Of a stretch of DNA of 64,000 nt, positions 35,501 through 48,277 are shown piece by piece. This DNA is from Hevea brasiliensis. Lineage: Eukaryota; Streptophyta; Magnoliopsida; Malpighiales; Euphorbiaceae. Position 1 is the stretch's first letter, and the number at the start of each line of letters is the position of its first letter. Made by a program: the position numbers and the translations under genes. The DNA lies in the NCBI RefSeq assembly GCF_030052815.1, contig NC_079505.1, forward strand, positions 64,837,399-64,901,398, written 5' to 3'. Under the pieces are notes generated by a model. It was not told where the DNA came from, ran no database searches, and saw only the letters and a program-made list of their open reading frames with translations.

Positions 35501-36109
35501 TGCCACTGTGAGATTAACATAATATGGGTATAATTTTGATATCTATTTTTATACTTTGGCATATCTCTGGATGTGAAGAGCCAATTATTGTGAGGAATAA
35601 TTGGAGATGAGGAAGAGTATAATGTGATATTGATATGGAGATATGACCATTAAATAGCATATTGAAATTGATTATCTAATTTTTTTTAGCTTGTACTAAA
35701 AATTCTAATTATGGAGTTTATTCATTTAGCCTAATGATTGTTCTTCTATCTTACTTATTTGTTTATCTTCTCTATTGCATGATATATATTGTAAATTCCA
35801 ACTCACTCAAACTTTTTTTCCAAAAGCTAATCCTTCCCAACTCACCAATTTTGCAAGTACTATAAGGTGATAGTTGAGTATCAGTTGGTGGTTTTAGGGC
35901 TCTGATTGGCTAGACTCCACGGTCCCAGAAAGCTAGAGAAAAATCTTTAGAGGGAGAAGGATGTTGCAATTTTTTTTTCAAAAAAGCCAAAAAAAAAAAA
36001 TGAAACCTCTCACTATGTGCCAAAGGATTTAAGGGGAAAAAAAAACAAGCTTATAAAAACAATTTCATAGTTATTATAAACTATTTTTTTATAAGAAAAA
36101 AACACCTAA
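32564..36109. other. Very AT-rich spacer, no gene seen
   Basis: 32564-34640 is extremely AT-rich with no conserved frame. 34640-35210 has an AG-rich stretch after a tatatata motif (34750-34760) and a short GTG-started frame (34918-35208) without recognisable similarity. It may be a worn LTR leader. 35210-36109 holds nothing recognisable. Confidence 0.5.
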
Positions 36110-36710
36110 GAAAAAGGGACAAAGATATCACTTATCAATTGATAAATCTTATTATGGCTTAATAATTAGAATTTGATTAGTTTATGGGTGGACTGATTCT
36201 CTTGTGCAAACATGATAAATAATTAAAAAGAAAAAAAAAGAAAAAAAATGCTGTGATAGTGTCGATCCCAAAATTGAAGTGTTTCAAGTTTGAATTGTGT
36301 ACAAAGTGTTTTTGTGCTTTTCATTCATTATAGAAAATAAATTAAAAAAAAAAAAGAAAAAAAGTTTATATATCACTTATCAGTTGATAAATCTTATTAG
36401 GACTTCATTTTTTAAACTGGATCATGATGGATGGGTTTGTACTCTTTTGCAAAAAGGGTAATAATTAAAAATTTTGATAAAATATTTCCAATCCTAAAAT
36501 TGAAATGTTTGAAGTTTGAATTATATACAAAGTCTCTATATGCTTTTGACTAATTGAGAAAAAGAAAGGCCATGATATCACTTATTAGTTGATTAACTAT
36601 ATTATGACTTAATATCTTAAATCGAATCTATTGATAGATGAATAGGTAATCTAGTGAAAAATGTAAATAATTTTAAAATAAAGTTAAAAAAAATAGGGCC
36701 AATTTGGGAT
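36110..36710 (+). repeat. Three diverged tandem units of about 200-240 bp
   Basis: Units begin near 36118, 36368 and 36567 with atatcacttatcaattgata-like sequence and share gcaaa...aataatta and ttgaa(t/g)tgtttcaagtttgaatt blocks and A-rich ends. The first contains the perfect palindrome TTATCAATTGATAA. This looks like an old local triplication. Confidence 0.7.
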
Positions 36711-37168
36711 TTCATTTTAGCATGCATAATGTAGTTGTTTATGTTTGTGGTGCCTTAAAGGCCTAGTTTCCTTGATTTATTTTGACAAGGTGATCTTTGC
36801 CCAAATTTAGGTTAGAATGTTGTTATTTTTTTTTATTATTAAAAATTTTAGGACAAAATTGTTGTATTCGTCTATGTCTTGAGACTTATTGTGTTGATAA
36901 CATTGGTGCCCACTGAGTATCGTGGAGATATTTCCTTTTATCCATGTTAGTTTTAGAGGTTATATTGTCAGATTTTTAGCAAAATTTGAGAATAATTTGA
37001 AATAGAAATGATAATATAAATTTACTCCTTGAGTAGGTTTAGTTTTTGAATAGTATAGTTAATAAGACTCGCTATTAGTAGGAAATAAATTATAGTGTAC
37101 CTGATCTTCTTTCCTAAAAAATGTATAGGCAACCAAGTAACTACAATAAATGTATTGTATTTGCTTAG

Positions 37169-38204
37169 AAATTTTTTAAGTAAACTATAATTTAGTTCAT
37201 GAAATTTGATAAACTTACAACCTAGTTCCTGTATTTTTAAACTGAGCAATTTAGTCCCTGAGATTTGACAGATTTAGAACTTAGTTTCTGCCATTAGAAT
37301 TTCAGTTAAGTTACCGTTAATTTTATCAAAAATGACTAAAATACCCTTAACTTTATTTTCAATCAGAAAATAATTTAGTCCATAAAAATTTATTTTATTG
37401 ACAATTTAGTCCTGGGGATTTGGTTGAACATACAAATTACTCCCTATAGTTTTAAAACTAAGTAATTTAGTCATTGACATTTTAATAAGCCTACAAGTGC
37501 TTACTGTTAGAATTATAGTTAGTGTCCCATTAAACTTAGTAAATATACTAAAATGTTTTTAACTCTATTTTCAATTTGAAAACAATTTAGTCATTAAAAT
37601 TTTATTTTAGTAACAATTTGTGCCTACATTTATATTTTTTTATATGTATAACAATATAATATAATATATTAAAATATTATAAATTCATATATATATATAT
37701 ATATATATAATTATTTATATATTATTAAAAGTAAAATGAAATAAATAGAATTTTACAAAATTATAAGGGCTTATTTATAAATAGTTTTAATATTTAAGGA
37801 TCAATTTATAATATATATGGATGCTTTTGTAATTAATCAAAATTTTTAAGCACTTTAAAGAAATTAATTCATATTTTAATAAATTAAATTTAATTTTTTT
37901 TAATTTAATGGGACTCACATTTTAAAAATACAGGGAATAAATTATTAAGAAAATAAAACTTTAGGACTAAATTATTAAGAAAATAAAGCTTTAAGGACTA
38001 AAGTGTTTTGAAATTAAAAATAAAGATAAGGTATTTTGTTATTTTACTAAACTTAACGCTAACTTAATGAAATTCTAACAATAGTAACTAAGTTGTAGGT
38101 TTTGTTAAATTTTAGAGACTAAATTTTTTTATTTTGAAAATATAGGAGCTAAATTATAAATTTTATCAAATCTTCAGGATCAAATTATAGTTGACCCAAA
38201 TTTC
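37169..38204. mobile_element. Foldback/MITE-like element with long inverted arms
   Basis: The left arm (about 37172-37360) and right arm (about 38020-38204) are inverted copies of each other: actataattt...tttgataaa, ttagtccctgagattt, ttagaatttcagttaagtt and accgttaatttt match the reverse complement of the right end. A second direct copy of the left arm lies at about 37405-37620. No transposase frame is present. Repeats of the 'tttagtccctgaaattt' type are common non-autonomous plant elements. The exact ends and target duplicates were not resolved. Confidence 0.65.
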
Positions 38205-39992
38205 TTTTTAGAATTGCACCTACATCATAACGATGTATTTGATTGCCCGTTTAACTATGTAACAAAGGCTTAACTTGCTAGTGCTTTTATATAGGAGAAA
38301 TTTGAGCTTTATAACAAGTCCTTATATTTAATTTAGTTTTGTTTTTCATGAAAAATTTCGTCAATTGGCCTTTCTGTAGCTTGTCCTTGTATTCTATTTT
38401 ACAATAGGTCATCATATTCAATATTATGTGCTAATTTAAGAAATTCTATCAATGGTTCACTCAAGTGGGAAGCTATTGGTTGTGATGCATTTATAACTTT
38501 AAAAATGAGCATCTCATGCAAGATCAGTGAGAGTTTCTATTGACTTTCGCATCCCAGTACTTGATTCTAATATAAATGAATTCAACCACAGGAAAGTATG
38601 TTAATATTATCAATAACTAAAATCTGACTTCATTGAATCTCGTATGTAAACTTTAAATGAATCTCTTTGCACTCAAACAACTTAATCTACTAGAAAAGGA
38701 GCCTATTAGGCTATTGTACGTGTGTTATTAGTTATAAATAATGCTTTCTTTTGTAAAGAAGACAAATCTTAATCTTCTTAACGTAAGAAGTTTCTCGTCT
38801 CTCAATTTTGTTTCTCTACTTCTCCCTATTCTCTATTCATTTGTCAGAGCAACCGATTCTCCTCCATAGTATGGGAAAGCTTCCTCTCAAGAATGGAAAA
38901 TAATGGAGCCAAGTCCTTGTTTCTCTCTTTCTGTAACTCTTATCTTCTTGTCGTTCCTTCTAGTTCAATCTTTCCCCGAGTCTACATCAATTGCTTTTAC
39001 AGTCTTTCTCTTTCTTCTATTCCCTTTGTTTCTATTTTCTCTGCAGTTGTTTTTCCCTCCTTTCCTTGTTCATTTTCTTCTATATTCTACCTCCTAAATT
39101 TTATTTCCAATCTGCAATGAGAAACCATGGATAATATTCCCCGTGAAATCACAAGAATATTGTTAGAATTGAATGATAGAAGATGTAAAGATATGTGTTT
39201 ATAGTAGAATTGAGTGAAAACGAAATGGAGCGTTGTTATAGCTATTGATGTTTTCTCTTGTAAAGAAGACAATTTTGATTTTCTGAAAGGAATAAGTTTC
39301 TCTTCTCTCAATTCTGTTTCTCTTATTTTCCTTATTCTCTGTTCATCTTATGTTTCTTTCTTCTTTCTAAATTTCAGAATCATATCAGATTTCATGATAC
39401 GAACAACTGGGTTCTCTTGGATATGAGCCTCGGGCTAGTGCCTGCCTACTATGAACTAGAAGTCATGCAGTTTCTGGGTTTCTGACAATTGCACCTGCAC
39501 TTACACAACTGAGTAACCACTGTGTTTAAATTATGAATTCATGCTGTTGTTATCCAGATCCAAAGACAACCACAACTCTTACGTACACAAAATTATCGAC
39601 TGTTGGTGTGTCAAAGGAAAATTTATAACCTGATAACATAATAAAAGTAAACCGTGAAAAGAACTAAACCTGCGAAAGAACCTGCATAAAAAAGGCTAAT
39701 TATATGATTTTTAACAATTCAATACATAACCCAAATCAATTTCAAACATCCCCGAGGCTGTCCAAACAATATGTGCATTATCATGTGGAAACAAATTGGC
39801 CATCTCATTATGAGCAATCAATTTTCACTTATATGTAGCTGAGCTTGGTAAACCAGATGCAGGAATAAAAATCAATAGTACCAATCAGCCCAAAGAAAGC
39901 AAAAAAATTGAGATTAACATTTGTAAAAATATTTTCAATAACATTGAATCCCATATGTAAACTTCAAATTAAATGATTTGCACATGAAATAA
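38205..39992. other. Spacer with a spaced direct repeat and unassigned frames
   Basis: 38742-38845 and 39248-39352 are direct repeats of about 105 bp (ttgtaaagaagacaa...tctctcaattttgtttctc), roughly 80% alike. Two overlapping plus-strand frames (38893-39120 and 38903-39097) encode hydrophobic, Ser/Phe-rich peptides with a signal-like start. Neither resembles a family I know, and pyrimidine-rich DNA alone could produce them. 39430-39990 holds nothing recognisable. Confidence 0.5.
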
Positions 39993-41761
39993 TCAAGTAA
40001 TGCATTGAAGCTTTTGGAAGATGTAGCGAATAAGCCATCATGCCATGAAGAAATAAGCCATCTCTGTCGAATGTACTCCATCCTAGCTAATATGTTCTTG
40101 AGGTTTGGCACAAACTGGTACACTTGGAGCTCCACACATTCTAGCAAGACTAAAGTCATAGTCACCTCCACCCCTACAACAAGCTTTTTGAAGTGATTTT
40201 GGATCAAATCCTATTTACGTCAAACAGGCAAATGATGTAAGTTTCATTTATGTGGTAGCATGTTAAACCAACAATTTAAAGATTTTGAAGACTCACCAAG
40301 AAATGCTGCTTTCCACAAAATCCACTTGTAAGCATTGTAGTAATCACCATATACTATAGTCACATTTGGATGCTCTTCTTGTAATTCTTGAATTGCTTGT
40401 TGGAGTTGTTCATTGTGATACATTGCAAAATTGTTCAATCTTTAAGGCAATGAAATTCATCATATGCACTAGAATCATTGGAATGAAATCTCGTAAGATA
40501 TATCGGCAGGCAACCAATTGGAAAATTTCTGGGCACAATAATTCAAGTAGCACCAAATCCAACTACTCTCTACAACAAAATATATATAGCACAATTAAGG
40601 AAAAAATTAATAGAAAAAATCAATTACTATATGTTTCAAGAAAATTAACGAACCATGACAGCATCTTTGATAGTTTTAACAATATTGGGTACCATGGACT
40701 TCAAGTCATCAACACTCTTGCCTTGAAAGAAACCATAATTATAATCATTACCACCAATCTCCCCAACCATGAAGAGAGATCTTCTATGTTTCTCAACACA
40801 ATCTGTAAAATATGATAAGGATAATACAAAAATAAGCACAGTTATAAGCATATTAAATCTAATTATGTCATTAAAGAGAATTAACAAATAGCTACCCTTG
40901 GAGTTGTGGCAGGTTGCATTGAATGGGTATGCATTCAGTTAAGTTGTTTGGTAAGAGAACTATTGGTAATAGGGGCAATGACTCCTTATCTGCAAGGAAT
41001 TCCACGGGCAGTGCAGTAGAGCCAGCAACAGCAAATTGACTCCATGCGTCTTGGACGAACTTGCATTTATTGACCTAAAAAAATTGAAAATTATTGGCCC
41101 ACATTTTTAAAATTTTACTTTAAGTAATAAAAAAAATATATTAAATGGATTTAAATTGTGAGTTAAATACATAACATTAAGGTCTAAATATTGGGTTTAT
41201 CTAACACCGAAATTGGGGGTTGAAATAGAGCGATAGCCCCTCCAAACTTTTAATTTTTAATTTAAAGTACTTTAAATATCGACATGTTCTTAACTATCTC
41301 TCACGTTTAGTATCAAAAAAATCTTAATAAAATTTTAAGAACATGATTTTTTTTTATTAGCCAAATTAAATAAAAATTTTAATGGGTCCATTTTCTAATA
41401 ATTTGAAATTTATTTTTTTATTGGCCCAACTTGGTTGAAATAAAAATACAATTTAGCTAAAACACACACATGGAAGAGTAGATTACGAAACGTGAAAGAA
41501 TGCTTGTTTAAGTCAATAATGAGCAAACCAGAGAAGCATCTGCCCGTTGGATTGTTGAACAAATTTTGGCCATAGGGAAGCATAGAAAACACAGAATCAG
41601 GGTCCTCTTGGATCAAATTGCCAGCGTTAGATATTGAATCCCCAACGTTATATATGGCCTCAAACTCACAAGCCTTGAGAATATGTTGCATTAGATGTAG
41701 GCAGAATAACACAAAAGAAGGAGTAGAGAAGCAAAGTGAAAAGAAGTTTGAGGAAATCCAT
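39993..41761 (-). pseudogene. GDSL esterase/lipase pseudogene, five exons
   Basis: Exon 1 (41761 to about 41510) has a signal peptide (MDFLKLLFTLLLYSFFCVIL) and the block I motif as NVGDSISNAGN. Exon 2 (41074-40896) has FAVAGSTALPVEFL. Exon 3 (40802-40654) has EIGGNDYNYGF. Exon 4 (40569-40297) has VPRNFPIGCLPIYLT and YGDYYNAYKW. Exon 5 (40210-39993) has SLQKACCRGGGDYDFSL and the catalytic DGVH. GT/AG borders are visible at most introns, as in the plant GDSL family of secreted SGNH hydrolases. Lesions: a frameshift in exon 1 after SQG, two frameshifts and a Trp-to-stop in exon 2, an Arg-to-stop and a frameshift in exon 4, and two stops in exon 5. It retains its introns, so it is a decayed duplicate and not a retrocopy. 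Confidence 0.88.
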
Positions 41762-44700
41762 GGTTATATAGAGTACAAACGTTGGCTTTGAATGAAAGCA
41801 ATTGGTGGTGTCTGGATCAGCTGAAAGCTTTAACGCTTGGGACTTTGAACAGACAAAGTCCATGCATAGTTAGAAATTGGAAATACAATGAGACATGGGT
41901 CCTGTCCTAATCTTTGTATCTTATTTGGATATGAAATCCAAGCATAGCAGGGATCATAAAATATATAGTTATACTTTGTCTAGGATTATAAAATATATTA
42001 AAATACATTTTCTTTGTCATTTATAGCAAGGATTATTATGTAGTTATACTTTGACTGGGATTTGGTAGCGTAACCTCAAATTTAGAAACATACTCTATTG
42101 GCCTGTCCATGCAAGCAAGGAATTTATTCCCAAAAATGTCCCTGTTGTGGTGAACAAATCCAAAGCTTGTTTCATTCGATCTTTTCAAAAGCCAGTAAAA
42201 AAGAAAAAATAAAAAATGTAATGCATTATCAATGCCTTAATTAAATTAAATTAAAAATTTGTCCCTTTCAAATAAGCACTAATCGGTAAAATAAAAATAA
42301 ATCAAATTGAGTTTTTATTTTTCAAGACTTGAAACATATACTATAAAAGTATAGTAACAGTAAATTTGAAATATGTTGATTAAGTTTTTAACACTTGATT
42401 AATTTAAAAATTGATAATATTCTTTCAAAATAATTCTATCGAAACGCGAGTTTAGCATATATAGATATTATTAGAATGTACATTCAATTTTAATATATTA
42501 TTTAAATAAATTAATCTTTTTAATTTTAACCATAATTAAAAATATTATTACAATATAACACTAAGTTATATAATCAATATAATGTGCTAAATTAATTTAT
42601 TGACAAATGTTATAAAGAAGTCTTAAAACATGGCCAAAACGATGATGCATGGATTAGGACAAATTTAAATATAGACTAAAGGAGTAAAATGGTCTTTTTG
42701 CTATTCCTAAATATAATACACTTTTTATTATTTCAAAGACACTCAGTAAATTAAATAATAATAATAATAAATAATTGTCTCTCCATTTTCTTGAAATTAA
42801 ATTCTCGTTAAATAATCCAAAGCAATAAAACTAAAACTTTTATTTTTTACAAAATAGGAAAAAATGGAAATATTTATAATTCTCATGACAGGCCATAGCA
42901 AAAAAATTAAAAATTCTATTTTTTTAAAAAAGTGGGGATTTTTTTTTCTTTGAAAATTAGGATTTCATAAATAAATTTATAAAAAAGGAAAAATAGCAAT
43001 CGCTTTAGGGATGCATACCAAATTTAGAAAAGAGCCCATATAATAAAAAAGAAAGAAACCTAGCTCATAAAATTTCAAAAAAAAAAAAATGATAGGGGAG
43101 GGGATGTATTTTTAGTGTTCTTAGAAACTCATTTAGTATGGTACAAATTGAAATATCTCGGGTGATGCTGAAGGTGTAAGGTTTTTGTTATCAAAGTTTT
43201 AATAATATTATTAGTATATGAAATTTTTTATATGTGTATATATTTTAAATACAAGTATTATTTATAATTTATTACAAATGTTATTTAATTATTTCTATTT
43301 CTCATACACGTAAAATATATTCATATGTAGTGCTATAATTTTACAAATTAATATGTTAAAGTGAACAAGGATAATTTTTAATAGAAAAAATCATATAGAT
43401 TCCCCTATTCATTATAATTATAATGTGATTTTTGTTTGTATAAGCTTTCCTTTAGAGATAATCTATAGTGATAATTATATTTTATAAATTTATGTTGTTA
43501 AAGTATTTATTTATAAATAAAATAAAAAAATTGTCTATTACATTTAATTTATAATTTAATTAGATTTTCTTTAAAATATATGATAATATTTAAATAATAT
43601 TATCTTTTTTATGTAAATATTGAATTAAATTATTTACATAAAAAAAGGGAAATGAAAGAAATTAAAAAAAAAAGAATCAAAAGAAAAAATAAAAAAGGAC
43701 AAACAAAATGGCCAAAGAGTAAATAGCACTTTCACTATTTAATTTATAATAATTAGATTTTATTTAAATTATATAAAAATATTTAAATAATATTATAATT
43801 TTCATGCACTTATAACTTTACTAATTTTTTTTTTTTTTTTTAAAAAGCAAAAGGAAAGAAATAAACAACTAAAAAAAGGCAAAAAAAAAAATAGTAAGAC
43901 AAAATGTCAAAGAGTTTAATAGCACTTTTAGTATTCTTTGGGATAGTGAAAGTGCGTAATAAATGAAATTACATGAATTTGAAACCCCTCTTCTTCTGCA
44001 TTTAATTAGGAAAAAAAAAAGATTTTAAGAATGTAAATCAATAAAATTTATATGATATTTTAATAAACTTATTTTAATATGAAGAATAAAATTCAAGTTA
44101 AGCAAATTGGAGTGTTAAATTTATAATATTTGAATTCAATTATTTGATATAGGATTGCTTTTGAAACTGTTGTTAATAAAAGAATTATTTTAAATTATGT
44201 TAGTAAGAGAATTTTAAAATTTGATTTAAGATTAAATTTGATATATTATAATAATAAGAACTTCAAAATAACAAAATAATTTTTCTAAATTTCTTTTTTC
44301 AATAACATTTAAAATAGTTTTTTTTTTTCTTAAAAGCGCTTTTTTAGCTCGAATCTCAATGCTAAACAGGGGCACAAAGTTTAAAAAAAAAATGACCAAT
44401 CAGGAACCTTCTTCTACTTTTCTTCTACACATAGCCCAATGATGGCAACCCAAACCCCACGTTGCTACCCTCTGACCACCTCCTCTAGCAATGATCCTCC
44501 CTTCCTCATCAAGCATGGTAGTTCGTCTTCCCTCCAATGAATGGAAAACAACCAGGAGAAGCCCACTCGAAGATCGTGCGAGGCAGAGCAACCACGAGCT
44601 AACCCATGAACTCACAAGGAGGAGTCGGTTAGAGATAGAATTGCTTGTTATTCCATTGCCATCCATGACTTTTGTTCAACCTATTGCAGCCTAAAGAAGC

Positions 44701-45235
44701 TCACTTGACTAGTCATGCAGTCGAAGGGTCATCGAAAGTGTGCATTATAGAGGAAAGAAGGGAAATGGGTAAATAGCACCTTCAGAGGCATTTTCTAGAT
44801 GATGCAACCGTTAAATAAACGATTTAAGGCCACAATGAACTCCACGCATCAAAACCTTTGAGATGGGACTAACTCTGCTTCGATCATATCTTGTTTGTGA
44901 AAGGTGATAATCGAACAATTCATATCTCTAGGTGAGATTTTTGAGTCCTTTCAATTCCCATTAATTAAATATAACTATATGATAATTAATCAAATGTAAT
45001 GGGCTTCGTATAGGTGTAATCCAATTGATAATAGCTTTCCAACACTCGAGATCTGATTTTGATTCAATTCAGGCACCTGATGGGTTGACTTGAAATATTC
45101 CTCAATAGGACGGAGGAATATTTCCTATAATGAGTAGAACTCTTATTTTAGTGTTATTCCTAAATTGAGTGGGACTCTTAACCAGAAAAGAATTGAGGAA
45201 ATTAATAATATAAATAGAAGAATGATGGAAAATGT
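41762..45235. other. AT-rich spacer, no gene seen
   Basis: Long A/T homopolymer tracts and no conserved frame. 44400-44694 has overlapping frames on both strands with no recognisable similarity. 45060-45235 may be the outer part of a degraded LTR. Confidence 0.5.
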
Positions 45236-45480
45236 TATTTGGCTTTTGCCCATTGAAGAGAATGGCTTTCAGCCCATAGAGTGAGGCTGTCACCCATTGT
45301 AGAGAGGGCCTTTGCCAATTGCTGAGAATTTGGCTCTACCCATTGATGAGGGGCATTTGCCCATTGTAGTGGAGAGAGGCTTCGGCCTAAAGTGGTGTAA
45401 GGACATAAAATTCAAGATGAATGGATTCTTGTCCATTAGTGAGAGGGCTCTTGCCCATATAGTTGAAGACACCCTTGTGG
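45236..45480 (+). repeat. Run of small imperfect hairpins (GGC...GCC units)
   Basis: About eight to nine units of the form ggcttttgccc, ggctttcagccc, ggcctttgcca, gggcatttgccc, ggcttcggcc, ggctcttgccc follow one another at 20-35 bp. Most are joined by attg/agag. Each can form a 3-4 bp stem with a 3-5 base loop. The run lies just before the Ogre/Tat-like insertion. Confidence 0.6.
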
Positions 45481-46250
45481 TGTAGTGTTGTAATGGTAAA
45501 TATATTGGGTTATGTTTAGAGGAGACTGAGAGGTACTAACTAATATATTTACTATAAGCAGTTTGATGTTGTATGGGTTCTCTTGGGTGCAATTGGATTG
45601 ATGGGTAGTATAGTTTGAGCTTGTAATTGATTATTCATTATTGATGATAGTGGAAGATGGCATGTTGTCGACACCATATTTTGGCCGATCCCCAGTACTA
45701 AATCTCCCTTCGACAGCTAATTACATTTCCAATCTCTCTTTGCTAGATAACCACATTTCCGATCTCTCCTCACAAGGAATTGAATCAATGCTAAGTCCTC
45801 ATGTCAGTCAAAGCCTTACCGGTCTATTAAATCACTCACCGATCTCTCAAACCCATTGTCGAATCTCCTGACCAATCAAGTATATTCCTGATCTCTTTTG
45901 ACAAACGAAATTGAACTGACACTAGATCTTTGTTATCAGTTTTATTGCCGATCTCCCTTTCAAAAGTTTAGGAATAATCAAAGGTTCCGTTCCGGTTTAA
46001 TGATGATCCCGATCTTAAATGTTCAAGCCAAATTTCCAATTTTAATTAAGTCCCGTTTAGCGTTGGTTCCCTACCGATCTCATGCTCATTGTGTTTTCCG
46101 ATCTCTCACACTTAGGTTAATAATCACTTTCAGTTATTTCAACATACTCAGACAATCAAGTGTTCAAATAATTTAGAAATTTTCCGATCACAACCATTCA
46201 TCGAACAAAAGAGGCATTTCATTTCATTTCATTTCAAGAATTTGTACAAG

Positions 46251-48122
46251 TCATTCAGCTGGAGGATCACCCCCAGCCTGATCTACATTTTGTCCGTCTC
46301 CCCTCTCACCCTCAGCCTCCTCCTCACTCTCCTCACCTTCATCCTCAGGAGCCAGGTTGGCCATCCAGGAGAAGTCCTCTTCAGGGTAACGCTTCTTGAG
46401 CTCAACCAGGAGATCTCTGTGGGCATTCACATAAGCGCCGGCCACTCCAGTCACCATCTCTTCTTCTTTCGCCTTGAGCTCCTCAGCAAGGTGAGCGAGT
46501 TGAGCAGCTTCATCGGCCTGGAGCGCCTGAACTTCTCCAAGAGCATGATCTCGCTAAGCCAGAACATGAGCTTGCTCGGCCAGCTTGTCCTCATAGTACT
46601 TCGTTCGCCCCTCAAGTTGAGATATGTAGTCCCGAGTGGATGATAGTTGGGATCGGAGGGAAGCTGCTTCATGACCTATCCTTTCGACCTCTTTACCCAG
46701 GCGTTGCGCCTTCTCCCGGATCATGTGCTGGTTCACCAAACACTCAACGTTCAGGCTCATAGATCTGGTCAAGATATCATCAAGGCTATCAGGAGACAGC
46801 CTATCCCGATCTTCTCGAACACAGATAGAGGACTCCAGGACCTTGGCGAAACCAGGGTTCTCTCGAACCATGCGATTTTTCTCCAGTGAATGGACCAAGA
46901 CTTGGGCACCGCGAGAAAGGGGCCTCACCTGTTGTTGGGAAGGACCCTCTTCCGCTCCCGGGACAACTGGAGGAGCTGGAGGCGGCTCTCCCGGCGAGGA
47001 GGAGATCGAATCACTTCCACCTCGGGGATCGGCGGTCCCGAGGGTTGAGATGAGCCTTCTCGTATTTCCCCGGGCTCATGACGAGGTGTCTGCATCTCCT
47101 CGGCCCGCTTCATCTCCCGTACCTTCCGGGAGATCTCCCTCTTTTGCTTCCGGCTCTCCTTGGAGGCTTCGCCGCTTGCCATACCTGCACAAAGAAGAGG
47201 TCAGTGAGATCGCTAAGGTCCTGAGATCTGAGATGAAGAAAATACCGATGCCGAGGTCAGAGAGCTGAAGCCCGCGATCTTTGCCGGTGATCAACTCCAT
47301 TGTCCAGTGGTGAAGTTCAGCAGTCACTGCATCCAAACAAGAGAACTTTTCTCTGGACGCCTGCTCCTTCAACTCCATCACCATTGCGCCCTCTTCCCTA
47401 TTCAACAAGAAACGCTTCGGAATTAAGGGGCCCTGGTGTAGCCAGCTACGAGGGAAACCCTCAAAGCCGTTCAGAATTTTGCTCCTTAGAATGAAGAAGC
47501 GGTTCTTCCAGTTCTTCAGGGAGGATGGCAGATCGGTGAAAAGCCCGCAATGTGGCTTCGCCTGGAAGAACCAGTACTCGTCGTCCTTTCGGCGAGTTAA
47601 TCTATGCAGTTTGGCGAATACCTTAGGCGTAGGACGAAATCCCTTAGCTCGGCAGAGGCCTCGGAAGGCTACTAAGATCCGCCATGAGTTCGGGTGAACT
47701 TGAGCTATGCACACTTGGTAAAATTTTAAAACTTCCTTAAAGAAGTCGTCAAGAGGGAACCGCAGCCCGGCTTTCAACTGTTCTTCATATACCATAATCA
47801 TGTTGTTCTCCTCGAAGAAATGATAGGCACGGTGATCGCCGTGACACCGGATAAGTTCATAAGAATCAGGCTCAATGTTGTACTCCTCGCTGAACGACTA
47901 CAGATCGGTTTCTTGAAGGACCGATGGCAGCTCGTCCATGGGAAGATTCTCTCTCCCTGAAGAAGGTGCATGCCTTGATGATGTCGCTTGTCCCCAAGCT
48001 GGAACGGAGACCCTAGGAGGTTCAGGTCGCGCGCTTGGCCTGACCACCTCTACTTCATCAGATGACCACGAGAACTGGATGGAAGGAGGGCTCGCCGCTC
48101 TCTGACCTTCGGCGCCACTCAT
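46251..48122 (-). pseudogene. Antisense LTR gene 1, PF04195-like protein (5' LTR copy)
   Basis: ATG at 48122 (MSGAEGQRAAS) begins exon 1. It contains the PF04195-like core (FFKEVLKFYQVCIAQVHPN, SWRILVAFRGLCRAKGF, FFILRSKILNGFEG). A 61-nt GT-AG segment (47245-47185) would join it in frame to exon 2 at 47184. Exon 2 has a basic segment, a Pro-rich linker, and a coiled coil rich in Glu/Leu with an acidic end (EDEGEESEEEAEGE) at 46251. The spliced frame would be about 600 residues. Lesions: TAG after LQETDL (about 47898), a 1-nt loss in the Pro-rich linker and a stop in the coiled coil. The role is unknown; capsid-related or regulatory functions are only guesses. Confidence 0.78.
47185..47245 (-). 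other. Putative 61-nt intron of antisense gene 1
   Basis: On the minus strand GTATTTTC...TTTGTGCAG interrupts the frame. Removing it joins GGC ATC G to GT ATG GCA without a frame change. The same 61-nt segment with GT-AG ends and the same phase occurs in the diverged solo LTR (near 27103-27043) and the 3' LTR (63225-63165). It is short for a plant intron, so splicing needs proof. Confidence 0.55.
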
Positions 48123-48277
48123 TTCCAAAGGAAATAAAGAATTTAAACTAAAAGAAGGATCAAAACCCTTACCGGAGCTTGATCGGAGTCGGAAGAAGTT
48201 GAGAAAACGAGAGAATTTTGTAGTTGTTCGCGAGAGACTGAGAATGGCATAAGGGAGTAACTGGCTAACCCCACCCC

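Noticed and set aside
38626..38672. Short similarity to the 3' flank of the GDSL pseudogene (39943-39985)
   Set aside because: Only about 45 bp of AT-rich sequence, with no continuation into exon 5; could be chance.
44400..44694. Overlapping frames on both strands
   Set aside because: No similarity to known proteins and no conserved partner elsewhere in the window.
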